Origin: Desulfobacterium sp.
GTDB lineage: Bacteria > Desulfobacterota > Desulfobacteria > Desulfobacterales > Desulfobacteraceae
Length of the DNA stretch: 64,000 nt
Assembly: GCA_016342325.1 (NCBI GenBank)
Contig: JAEINR010000001.1
Span: forward strand, 124,001-188,000
Direction of reading: 5' to 3'
In this document: positions 26,384-34,079 of the stretch, piece after piece
How positions within the stretch are numbered: the first letter of the stretch is position 1
Layout of the letters: each line of letters starts with the position of its first letter
Translations under genes and position numbers: made by a program
The notes under the pieces: model-generated
What the model saw: only the letters and a program-made list of their open reading frames with translations
What the model was told of the DNA's origin: nothing
Databases searched by the model: none

Positions 26384-28479
26384 TGTTTCAATTTAACCTT
26401 TCCGCCTGCCTGCAAATTAATGTCATCCACGATTTCTGCATGGGATACGACAAATACCGACGGCAGGGAATGTTCAATCAACTTCCTGAAATGACGTCTC
26501 AACCCAGGGGAGCACATAATAACAGGCTGCACATCCATGGCAAGCTGTTTTTCCACCTCCACCGATGCTGCGGCGAGGAGTTGCTCTGCAATCTTGGGAT
26601 CAACGGCAAGGTACGACCCATGCTCCGTGTGTTTTATATTCTTTCCAAGCAGTTCCTCGACCTCTCGGTCCAGGGTAATCACCTGGAGGGTCTTGCCCTC
26701 CCCCACGAAGGGGGCAAGCATGCCCTTGGAGATTCTCTGCCGTGCATATTCGGTCAATAGATCCGGATCTTTGCCCATGGGCGCATAATCGGCCAGGGTC
26801 TCCACGATGGTGAGAAGATTCCGAATGGAGATCCGCTCCCGAAGCAGATTTTGAAGCACCTTCTGCACGATCCCCACGGAAAGAAGATTCGGAACAAGCT
26901 CTTCAACCGCCTTTGGACTTGTCTTGGCAAGGTTGTCAAGCAGATGCTGCACCTCCTGCCGGCCAAGGAGATCGTAGGCATTGTTCCGAATGATCTCGGT
27001 GAGATGGGTGGCAATGACCGTTGAGTTGTCAACCACGGTATATCCGGCAAACTTGGCCCCATCTTCCTGATCCTGGGGAATCCACAGGGCAGGCAGTTTG
27101 AACGCAGGCTCGGTGGTGGGGATCCCCTCGATCTCCTGGGCCGTTCCCCCTGGATCCATTGCCAGAAGATGGTTGACCATGAGCTCGGTACCGGCGGCCT
27201 CAACCCCCTTGATCATGACCCGGTACTGGGCCGGATTCAACTTGAGGTTGTCCCTGATGTGAATGGGTGGAATAATGATACCCATCTCACTTGCAAACTG
27301 CCTTCGTATGGCACGGATTCTGCCAAGTAAAATACCATCCTGCTGTTTGTCCACCAGGGGAATAAGCCCATACCCCACCTCAAGCTCGATGGTGTCCAGG
27401 GTCAGCAGATGATCTACCTCTTCGGGTGCCCCTGATTCTTCTCCTCCTTCGGCCTCGGCCGCAGCCTCAGCCTCCCTCTCTTCAACATCAGCCCCCTCCC
27501 TGCCGATGAAGAACCAGCAGCCCCCTCCCAGAAGAAGGGCCAGGGTCATGAACGGAAAGGCGGGAAGGCCCGGCACAAGACCAAAGCAGAAGATGATCAC
27601 CGATCCCAGGTAAACCGGGGTGGTGCTGGAAAGCAAGTGGGTGACAAACTCTTTTCCCATGCGATTTTCAGACCCTGATCGTGAGACCAGAAGACCGGCC
27701 GCAGTCGAAATAAGCAGCGCTGGAACCTGGGAGACGAGGCCGTCGCCCACGGTGAGCAGGGTGTAATTGACCAACGCCTCACCCATGGGCATTCCCTGCT
27801 GAAGTACGCCGATGATAAACCCGCCGGCGATATTAATCATGGTGATGATGATGCCTGCAATGGCATCTCCCCTCACAAACTTGCTGGCACCGTCCATGGC
27901 ACCGTGGAACTCGGACTCCTTAGCAACGCCCTTGCGCCGCTCCCCGGCCTCGACATCATCGATCATACCGGCGTTAAGGTCGGCATCGATGGCCATCTGC
28001 TTTCCGGGCATGGCGTCCAGGGTGAACCGTGCCGCAACCTCTGCAATTCGTCCGGCACCCTTAGTGATGACCATGAAGTTGATCAAAACAAGGATGATGA
28101 AGATAATCATTCCCACCACATAGTTTCCACCCACTACAAAGCTGCCAAAGCTCATGATGACAGCGCCTGCTGCCATAGGCCCTTCACTTCCGTGGAGAAG
28201 AATCAACCGGGTGGAGGCAACGTTCAACGAGAGGCGAAACAGGGTGAGGACGAGCAGCATGGACGGAAATATGAAAAAGTCCAATGGCTTTTTGGTATAC
28301 ATGGTGGTGATGAGCACGATCACGGCAAAGGTGATGTTCAAGGCCAGAAAGAAATCAAGGAGCATGGGCGGCAACGGCAGAATCATGGCCATGAGGATAC
28401 CGATCAACGCAACGATCATTGCAATGTCAGAGGCTTCACTTCGAAAGCTTGCTAATATTCCTGTCTGTTCAGCTGCCAT
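26380..28479 (-). CDS. flhA: Flagellar export gate protein FlhA
   Basis: FlhA is the large nonameric component of the type III export gate. The N-terminal half has about eight membrane segments and the conserved FHIPEP region with RFTLDAMPGKQMAIDADLNA and AGERRKGVAKESEFHGAMDG. The C-terminal half (about 345-699) is the cytoplasmic substrate-docking ring. A glutamate/alanine-rich linker lies near 330-350. Length 699 is typical. It starts 84 bases after flhB, a gap in which I see no clear promoter. Confidence 0.97.
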   Translation of the reverse strand: MAAEQTGILASFRSEASDIAMIVALIGILMAMILPLPPMLLDFFLALNITFAVIVLITTMYTKKPLDFFIFPSMLLVLTLFRLSLNVASTRLILLHGSEGPMAAGAVIMSFGSFVVGGNYVVGMIIFIILVLINFMVITKGAGRIAEVAARFTLDAMPGKQMAIDADLNAGMIDDVEAGERRKGVAKESEFHGAMDGASKFVRGDAIAGIIITMINIAGGFIIGVLQQGMPMGEALVNYTLLTVGDGLVSQVPALLISTAAGLLVSRSGSENRMGKEFVTHLLSSTTPVYLGSVIIFCFGLVPGLPAFPFMTLALLLGGGCWFFIGREGADVEEREAEAAAEAEGGEESGAPEEVDHLLTLDTIELEVGYGLIPLVDKQQDGILLGRIRAIRRQFASEMGIIIPPIHIRDNLKLNPAQYRVMIKGVEAAGTELMVNHLLAMDPGGTAQEIEGIPTTEPAFKLPALWIPQDQEDGAKFAGYTVVDNSTVIATHLTEIIRNNAYDLLGRQEVQHLLDNLAKTSPKAVEELVPNLLSVGIVQKVLQNLLRERISIRNLLTIVETLADYAPMGKDPDLLTEYARQRISKGMLAPFVGEGKTLQVITLDREVEELLGKNIKHTEHGSYLAVDPKIAEQLLAAASVEVEKQLAMDVQPVIMCSPGLRRHFRKLIEHSLPSVFVVSHAEIVDDINLQAGGKVKLKQ

Positions 28480-28563
28480 TCAGTCCTCGTTAAAAAAAAT
28501 CCGTTGTTTTCATGGGACAGTGACCGTTATTTGACGCGGCTGCCAAAAGGCTGACGCCCACCG

Positions 28564-29637
28564 TCAAAGGGTCTTCCCCTTTAGTTTGTAAACCTGGGCA
28601 AGGAGTTCAGCCACGGCCTGGAACAATTCCGATGGCACCTCCTGTCCGACTTCCATGATCTTATACAAGTTTCGGGCCAACACTTTATTTTCGACCAAAG
28701 GCACATCATTTTCCTGGGCGATTCTCCGGATATTGGCGGCCACAGCCCCAGCGCCCATGGCTACCACCGTGGGCGCCTCCATGGTCATGCCGTCATATTT
28801 AATGGCAACGGCCAGACGGGTGGGGTTTGTCACCACCACATCCGCATCCGGGACATCGGCCATCATTCTTTTTCGGGCCGCATCGGCCTGGAGCTGACGG
28901 ATCCTGGATTTCACCTGGGGGTCACCCTCGGTCTGCTTGTGCTCGTCCTTGACCTCCTGCTTGGTCATCTTCTGGTCGTCCAGAAACTTCCACTTCTGGA
29001 AGGCATAATCCAGGACTGCCAGAACCACCATCACAAGCACCACCTTGACGAAAATTTCATAGGCGATCTTGAGAATATAGATTAGAATCTCACCCACACT
29101 GTGGTCATAGAGCCTGACAATGTTATAAATCTCCGATTTAACCACCAGGTAGGAAACTGCAAAGATGATGATGATCTTCAGGATGCTCTTGATAAACTCC
29201 ATAAAGGCCCTGGAGCTGAATTTCTGAGCAGCCCCTTTAATAGGGTCAATGCGGGAGAGTTTCGGCGCAATGGCCTTCCAGGAGATGACAAACCCCACCT
29301 GGATCACATTCGAGACAAAAGCTGCAACGAAAACAGCGCCCAAAAGGGGCGCCAGAATAATGAACATACTCTGGGTGCTGCGAAGCAGGAGATGAACCGC
29401 CTCCACATCACTCAGCAGGGGAACGCTGGCAAATGACAATCCGTCATGCAACACTGCCAGACTCCGCTGGTATATAAAACTGGCAAAGACATATAGCGCA
29501 ACCACCCCTGCCATCAGAACCACCACCGAAGGGATCTCGGTACTCTTCGTGACCTGTCCCTCTTCCCTGGCCTTGTCGAGCTTCCTGGAGCTCGCGTCCT
29601 CGGTTTTCTCTCCGCCGCCTTCAGGATCTTCAGCCAT
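28564..29637 (-). CDS. flhB: Flagellar export switch protein FlhB, with NPTR at the cleavage site
   Basis: FlhB sets substrate specificity of the export gate and self-cleaves in its cytoplasmic domain. The N-terminal part has KTEDASSRKLDKAREEGQV, the family signature, then four membrane segments (about 35-60, 90-115, 145-165, 185-215). The cleavage motif at 271-274 reads NPTR instead of the near-invariant NPTH; the surrounding VVVTN and LAVAIKYD are normal. The C-terminal domain ends at 357. A separate FlhB C-terminal homologue is encoded at 18693-18968. It follows fliR by 2 bases. Confidence 0.96.
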   Translation of the reverse strand: MAEDPEGGGEKTEDASSRKLDKAREEGQVTKSTEIPSVVVLMAGVVALYVFASFIYQRSLAVLHDGLSFASVPLLSDVEAVHLLLRSTQSMFIILAPLLGAVFVAAFVSNVIQVGFVISWKAIAPKLSRIDPIKGAAQKFSSRAFMEFIKSILKIIIIFAVSYLVVKSEIYNIVRLYDHSVGEILIYILKIAYEIFVKVVLVMVVLAVLDYAFQKWKFLDDQKMTKQEVKDEHKQTEGDPQVKSRIRQLQADAARKRMMADVPDADVVVTNPTRLAVAIKYDGMTMEAPTVVAMGAGAVAANIRRIAQENDVPLVENKVLARNLYKIMEVGQEVPSELFQAVAELLAQVYKLKGKTL

Positions 29638-29639
29638 GG

Positions 29640-30428
29640 TTATCCCCCACCGATCCAGAACATAAGTTGCAAGAGCAGCGCCTTGAATTCGTAGAGATAT
29701 GCCCGGGTAACGATGGAGATGATCTCAAGACTCAATCCGAACAGCACAAGACCGACAACGATCTTCAGGGGAAAGGCCACGATCATCACGTTCATCTGGG
29801 GAGAGAACTTTGCCGTAAGACCAAAGGCGACGCTGGTACAAAGAAGGGCCGCAATCGCGGGCGCCCCGATTTTAATGGAAAGAATCCACATCTGGGCACC
29901 GATGAACAGCACCTTGTCCACCATGACCCGCTGGAACACGAACTGACCGGGTTGAATAAGGTCAAAACTGTCCACAAGGGCCAGCAGCATGATGTGGTGG
30001 CCGTTGAGAACCAGAAACACGAGCAGGGCCACCCAGTAAGACAGCTGCTCCATGATGGAAACATTGGCCCCGGACTGGGGATCGACCACGTTGATCATGG
30101 AAAACCCCATCTGAAACCCGATCACCTGGCCAGCAAGCTGAAATGAACCAAAGAAGAGCCGAACACAGAGACCGAGGGTCAGACCAATCATGGCCTCGGA
30201 GATCAGGAGCAGTCCCGTGCCCAGGGGGGTCAGGGGCAAGAGGGCAGGATCGAGGTTGACCACGGAGTACATCAGCATGGAGATGACCATGGCGAGCCCT
30301 GCCTTGACCATAACCGGAAACATGGTGGAGCCAAAGATGGGAAGCATGAACAGAACGATGCTGACCCTGGCCAGGACAAGCAGGAACACCTTAAACTCGT
30401 CCGGTTGTATGAGGTTGAGGATTTCCAT
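29640..30428 (-). CDS. fliR: Flagellar export protein FliR
   Basis: FliR is a core component of the FliPQR export channel. The 262-residue hydrophobic protein has about six membrane helices and the family segments VLARVSIVLFMLPIFG near 18-33 and GEAMIGLTLG-like EAMIGLTLGLCVRLFFG near 78-94. It follows fliQ by 8 bases and precedes flhB by 2, the standard order. Confidence 0.95.
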   Translation of the reverse strand: MEILNLIQPDEFKVFLLVLARVSIVLFMLPIFGSTMFPVMVKAGLAMVISMLMYSVVNLDPALLPLTPLGTGLLLISEAMIGLTLGLCVRLFFGSFQLAGQVIGFQMGFSMINVVDPQSGANVSIMEQLSYWVALLVFLVLNGHHIMLLALVDSFDLIQPGQFVFQRVMVDKVLFIGAQMWILSIKIGAPAIAALLCTSVAFGLTAKFSPQMNVMIVAFPLKIVVGLVLFGLSLEIISIVTRAYLYEFKALLLQLMFWIGGG

Positions 30429-30436
30429 GGTTCAGA

Positions 30437-30706
30437 TCACCGGATATAGAAGGGAATATTCTCGATGATCCGCCGGGTAAACGCCGTGACCTCTTCGAGC
30501 ATCCACGGCGCAAAAAAGAGAAGTCCCAGAAACACGGCAAGTATCTTGGGAACAAAGGAGAGGGTCATCTCCTGTATGGAGGTGACGGCCTGAAATATGC
30601 TGATGATAAGCCCTGCGGCAAGTCCCAGAATGAGCATGGGCGCAGAAAGATAGATGGTCAAAAGGATGGCCTGCTTGGCAAACTCAATGACAAATTCAGG
30701 GGTCAT
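30437..30706 (-). CDS. fliQ: Flagellar export protein FliQ
   Basis: FliQ is the two-helix subunit of the export channel. I place the start at the ATG at 30706 (MTPEFVIEFAKQAI), giving 89 residues, which is the family norm; the frame remains open further upstream but those codons overlap fliP. The two membrane helices contain LILGLAAGLIISIFQAVTSI and the closing KILAVFLGLLFFAPWML. It starts 2 bases after the fliP stop. Confidence 0.95.
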   Translation of the reverse strand: MTPEFVIEFAKQAILLTIYLSAPMLILGLAAGLIISIFQAVTSIQEMTLSFVPKILAVFLGLLFFAPWMLEEVTAFTRRIIENIPFYIR

Positions 30707-30708
30707 GG

Positions 30709-31485
30709 TCAGACTCCAAAGCTTTTTAACAGGGAACCGGTCAACAGATGCCATCCGTCCACGAGGACAAAGAGCATCAGCTTAAAGGGTAGTGAGATCA
30801 TCACCGGCGGTAGCATCATCATTCCCATGGCCAGCAGCACCGAGGCGACCACCATGTCGATGACGAGAAAGGGGACATAGAGCACAAACCCGATGATAAA
30901 CGCAGTCTTGAGCTCACTGATCACATAGGCGGGAATGAGGAGCATCAGGGAGACATCCTCCCGGGCGTTGGGCTTATCAACACCGGCCCCCTTAACAAAC
31001 AGGGCAATGTCCGCCTCCCGGGTGTTTGTCAGCAAGAATTTGCGGATGGGCACCTGGGCCGTTTCAAAGGCTTCCGTATAATCAATCTCTTCTTCCAGGT
31101 AGGGATTCAGGGAGGTGCGGTAGATCTCCTGGCCAATGGGCTTGATGATAAAAAAGGTCAAGAAAAGCGCAAGCCCTACGACCACCTGATTGGGTGGACT
31201 GGACTGGGTGCCGATGGCCTGCCTTAAAAAATGAAACACCACAATGATCCGGGTGAACGGGGTCATGAGGATCAAAATGGCCGGTGCCAGGGCAAGGATG
31301 GTCACCAGGGCAATGATCTCAAGGACAACGGCAACGTCCGCAGGACCCTGGGCCTGCTCGATACCGATCTTCAAGGAGGGGATGGGAAAGGTAACGGCCT
31401 GGGCAATCTCGGGCAGCACCATGGCGCCGAGTAAACAGACAACAAACAGGCCGGAGAGTTTCCAATTAAGGGATCTAAACGCCAT
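30709..31485 (-). CDS. fliP: Flagellar export protein FliP
   Basis: FliP forms the pentameric core of the export channel. I chose the ATG at 31485 (MAFRSLNWKLSG), which has AAGGGGG about six bases upstream and is followed by a cleavable signal peptide (to about AQA, residue 30), as known for FliP. The conserved ALAPAILILMTPFTRIIVVF and LIPAYVISELKTAFIIGF segments are present. This start overlaps the end of fliO by 11 bases. Length 259 is typical; a longer open frame upstream has no FliP similarity. Confidence 0.95.
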   Translation of the reverse strand: MAFRSLNWKLSGLFVVCLLGAMVLPEIAQAVTFPIPSLKIGIEQAQGPADVAVVLEIIALVTILALAPAILILMTPFTRIIVVFHFLRQAIGTQSSPPNQVVVGLALFLTFFIIKPIGQEIYRTSLNPYLEEEIDYTEAFETAQVPIRKFLLTNTREADIALFVKGAGVDKPNAREDVSLMLLIPAYVISELKTAFIIGFVLYVPFLVIDMVVASVLLAMGMMMLPPVMISLPFKLMLFVLVDGWHLLTGSLLKSFGV

Positions 31486-31852
31486 GGTCATCCCCCTTGT
31501 CACAGGAACGATCCACACTCTCCTGGAGCAGGTCGGAAAAGTCCTTACTGCCTTCTGGTTGAACCCCTGCCACATCTGTCTTACCGTCAAAGGTGGCAAG
31601 GGAGGTAATGGTTTGGGAGGTGACCCCCAACAAAATTTTCCGGTCAAGCACATCCACCAACACCAGCTTCTCCTTTGGGGCAAGGTGGTGAACCGCAGCC
31701 ACCCGTATATCCTCCCTGCCCTTGCCGGCTCCCCTGATGGAAGTAAACCGCCTCACAACATAGAGGAGAAGCACCAGTGCGGCAATGACAACACCGAGCA
31801 TGACCGCACTTTTTAAAAAGGCACCCCACATTTCCGACGAGGTTTCCATCAC
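31475..31852 (-). CDS. fliO: Flagellar protein FliO
   Basis: FliO is a small bitopic protein that helps assemble the FliP ring. It has one membrane segment (about 12-33, AVMLGVVIAALVLLLYVVRR) followed by a cytoplasmic beta domain with LAPKEKLVLVDVLDRKILLGVT, the recognisable FliO pattern. The 125-residue length fits. It overlaps fliN by 4 bases and fliP by 11, so the three are translationally coupled. Confidence 0.9.
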   Translation of the reverse strand: MMETSSEMWGAFLKSAVMLGVVIAALVLLLYVVRRFTSIRGAGKGREDIRVAAVHHLAPKEKLVLVDVLDRKILLGVTSQTITSLATFDGKTDVAGVQPEGSKDFSDLLQESVDRSCDKGDDHGV

Positions 31853-32199
31853 TCAGCCAGGCTCTTGACCCGGTCCATGGGCGTGATGATATCGGTGAGC
31901 CGCACGCCAAACTTCTCGTTGACGACCACCACCTCGCCCCGGGCGATGAGTTTCCGGTTGATGTAAACCTCCAGGGGCTCGCCCGCAAGTTTGTTCAGCT
32001 CGACAATGGAGCCCTGGCCCAACTGGAGCAGGTCGTTCACGAGCATCCGTGTCCTGCCAAGCTCCACCGAGAGTTCCAAGGGGATGTCAAGGATGAAATC
32101 AAGGGTTCTCTCCTCCTCCGGCTCCCCCTCCGGTTCGAGGTTCTCGTTTTCAATTTCCGGGTCACTGTTAGCTTCGCTGCTGTTCTCTTCCATAGTCAT
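31849..32199 (-). CDS. fliN: Motor switch protein FliN
   Basis: FliN forms the lower part of the C ring. After an acidic disordered N-terminus (about 1-33), the SpoA/surface-presentation domain shows LDIPLELSVELGRTRM, LLQLGQGSIVELNKLAGEPLE and VNEKFGVRLTDI. At 116 residues it is a standard short FliN, without a CheC-like domain. It follows fliM by 3 bases. Confidence 0.96.
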   Translation of the reverse strand: MTMEENSSEANSDPEIENENLEPEGEPEEERTLDFILDIPLELSVELGRTRMLVNDLLQLGQGSIVELNKLAGEPLEVYINRKLIARGEVVVVNEKFGVRLTDIITPMDRVKSLAE

Positions 32200-32202
32200 C
32201 TC

Positions 32203-33183
32203 TCACTTTATAATCGTTTTCTCTTCTACGCAAAAGGCCTGGAATCCGCGCTGGACCCCGGCATACCCCTTAATTTTGGGCAAACCGTCAATATAGCCTG
32301 TGAGCATGTCCTTCGCGTCATGGTCCAGCTGTATCACATCCCCGGGCTGCATGTAGATGAGCCGCTCCCCAGTGATCTCGGTGGAGCCAAGCCGCACCCT
32401 GAGATCCACGGTGGATTCCAGAATGATCTCTTCAAGCCGGTTTCTCCAGGCGATGTCGATCTCTTCGGTTTCTGCCTGGAATCCGGATGCAAGTTTCGCC
32501 CGGATGGGCTCGACCATGGCGTAGGGTATGCATACCACAAGATTCCCTGCCGCCTGTTCAAGCTCGATCTCGAACCGGGTCACGATAACAAGATCCGTGG
32601 GCAGTACGATGGCGGCAAACTGGGGGTTCATCTCCGAACGGATCAGGGATGTTGTCACGGGTTCAATGGGTAACCATGCCTTTTCAATGTCCCTGAGGCA
32701 GGCCACAACCACTTTCTCGATCATCACCTCTTCGATGGCAGTAAACTCCCTGCCTTCAACCCTTGCCTGCCCAGACCCCTCTCCACCGAAAAAGGTGTCG
32801 ATGAGATTGTAGACGAGCTGACTCTCGAGCACCACAAGGGCGTGGCCCCTCAGGGGCTCCATTCGAAAGACGTGGAGGCTCGTGGGAACCGGCAAGCTGC
32901 GCACGAACTCGGAAAATTTCATGGTATCCAGGGGATTGGCCGTCACATCCACATTGGTCTGGAGCAGGGTCGTCATGCTGGTCCGAATCTCCCGCGCCAT
33001 CCGCTCATTGATGACATCAAAGGTGGGTAGCCTCGCCCTGATGACCTTGTCCTGGCTGGTAAAATCATAGGTGGCAAGCCCTTCAGGTTCAGCCGCCTCG
33101 ACCTCGGCTTCGCTCTCCACATCTCCTGAATCAAGCCCTGCCAGCAGGCTGTCAACTTCGTCCTGGGATAGTATCTCGCTCAT
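32203..33183 (-). CDS. fliM: Motor switch protein FliM
   Basis: FliM links CheY-P binding to the C ring. Residues 4-14 (ILSQDEVDSLL) are the conserved N-terminal CheY-binding peptide, joined by an acidic linker to the CheC-like middle domain (about 45-230) and the SpoA domain (about 245-320), which includes RVRLGSTEITGERL. Length 326 is typical. This N-terminal peptide matches the motif repeated twelve times in the FliL-like protein at 21557-23515. The gene follows fliL by 4 bases. Confidence 0.97.
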   Translation of the reverse strand: MSEILSQDEVDSLLAGLDSGDVESEAEVEAAEPEGLATYDFTSQDKVIRARLPTFDVINERMAREIRTSMTTLLQTNVDVTANPLDTMKFSEFVRSLPVPTSLHVFRMEPLRGHALVVLESQLVYNLIDTFFGGEGSGQARVEGREFTAIEEVMIEKVVVACLRDIEKAWLPIEPVTTSLIRSEMNPQFAAIVLPTDLVIVTRFEIELEQAAGNLVVCIPYAMVEPIRAKLASGFQAETEEIDIAWRNRLEEIILESTVDLRVRLGSTEITGERLIYMQPGDVIQLDHDAKDMLTGYIDGLPKIKGYAGVQRGFQAFCVEEKTIIK

Positions 33184-33187
33184 GGCC

Positions 33188-33817
33188 TCAATTCTGCATA
33201 ATTAAATTATTAAAAAAAAGATCTCGGATCTTTGCCCTGGTCAATGTCTGATTGATCACCCGGATCAACTTCAACTTCAGCTGAAGCTTGCCCTCAGGCG
33301 TTCTCAGAACAAGCCATGTCATCTCGCCTGTCTCCGCTTCAATGATCTTGCGGATGGAGGACATATTGGCTTCTATCTCCTGCTTCATCCCCGGATCCAA
33401 AAGCTCAAACGCAATATCCAAGGTGATGAGCTTCATGTTTCCACTGGGCTTGAGCACGATCCGCTCGAAGGTCTCAAGGACAACCACATCCTCGAACCGG
33501 GGCGCTTCATATCCCCCTGGGGTTTCCTGAACCGCTTCAACCTGGGTCGGTTGCACGGTTTCCTGAACCGCTTCAACCTGGGTCGGTTGCACGGGTTCCT
33601 GCACCTTGCCATTGTCCGGTCCCTTTAAGAAAAAGAACCAGAGAGCGACAACACCTGCCAGAATGAACAGGAGCGATACAAGGAGGATCACCAGGGTCTT
33701 GATTGTCAGCCATTTCTTCAACCGTTCAAGCCCTCCGGGGCCTGGGTGCTCAGCAATTTCTTTTTTCGGTTTTCCATGGATTTCATTCTCCTGGGTCCCG
33801 GGGACCCCTCGAAACAT
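33188..33817 (-). CDS. fliL: Flagellar basal body-associated protein FliL
   Basis: FliL is a single-pass protein that surrounds and supports the stator units. A membrane segment lies at about 40-65, followed by a Pro/Gln/Val linker with two copies of a 12-residue repeat, and the periplasmic FliL domain (about 105-209) with MKLITLDIAFELLDPGM and the closing LTRAKIRDLFFNNLIMQN. The start at 33817 lacks a good Shine-Dalgarno sequence, so the exact start is uncertain. A sigma-54 promoter lies about 55 bases upstream, making fliL the first gene of the long fliL-flhX transcript. Confidence 0.9.
   Translation of the reverse strand: MFRGVPGTQENEIHGKPKKEIAEHPGPGGLERLKKWLTIKTLVILLVSLLFILAGVVALWFFFLKGPDNGKVQEPVQPTQVEAVQETVQPTQVEAVQETPGGYEAPRFEDVVVLETFERIVLKPSGNMKLITLDIAFELLDPGMKQEIEANMSSIRKIIEAETGEMTWLVLRTPEGKLQLKLKLIRVINQTLTRAKIRDLFFNNLIMQN
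33521..33592 (-). repeat. 36-bp direct repeat in fliL linker
   Basis: Two exact 36-bp copies (33521-33556 and 33557-33592) encode the 12-residue unit around QPTQVEAVQET; a third copy is partial. They lengthen the linker between the membrane helix and the periplasmic domain. Confidence 0.85.
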
Positions 33818-33871
33818 TTGGGTTTAAGGTTGTCAAACCTAGGTGCAACAGCATCAATGCCCACATTACAA

Positions 33872-33887
33872 AGCAATCATCATGCCA
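33872..33887 (-). promoter_or_regulatory. Sigma-54 promoter of the fliL-fliM-fliN-... operon
   Basis: Read on the minus strand: TGGCATG-ATGA-TTGCT, matching TGGCAYG-N4-TTGCW. It lies in the 262-base gap between flgE and fliL. Predicted start of transcription is near 33860, about 43 bases before the fliL start codon. Confidence 0.86.
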
Positions 33888-34037
33888 AACGACCCTCTTC
33901 TCCCGATTTTATCCAAGAACAGCAAAAAGCCTATCACACCAGGGCGTTTATTGACCAGTTTTTTTTGTAAACCTGGGGAGATGCGTCAAGAAAGGGGAGG
34001 CGGGGCGTCAAGAATATGACAAAAGAAAGGAGGGGAG

Positions 34038-34068
34038 TCAAGCGGGGCAAAAAAAACGCCCCGCTTGA
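34038..34068 (-). terminator. Hairpin after flgE, probable terminator
   Basis: TCAAGCGGGGC (34038-34048) pairs perfectly with GCCCCGCTTGA (34058-34068) around a 9-base loop, 12 bases past the flgE stop. On the minus strand the T run lies in the loop rather than after the stem, so it is atypical. Confidence 0.6.
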
Positions 34069-34079
34069 TTAAACAGGAT

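Noticed and set aside
30706-30754. Longer start of fliQ at 30754
   Set aside because: The extra residues overlap fliP, have no match in FliQ, and the family length of 89 is met by the ATG at 30706.
33843-33863. Second sigma-54-like site upstream of fliL
   Set aside because: Spacing of the GG and GC pairs is wrong, while the site at 33872-33887 is a close match.
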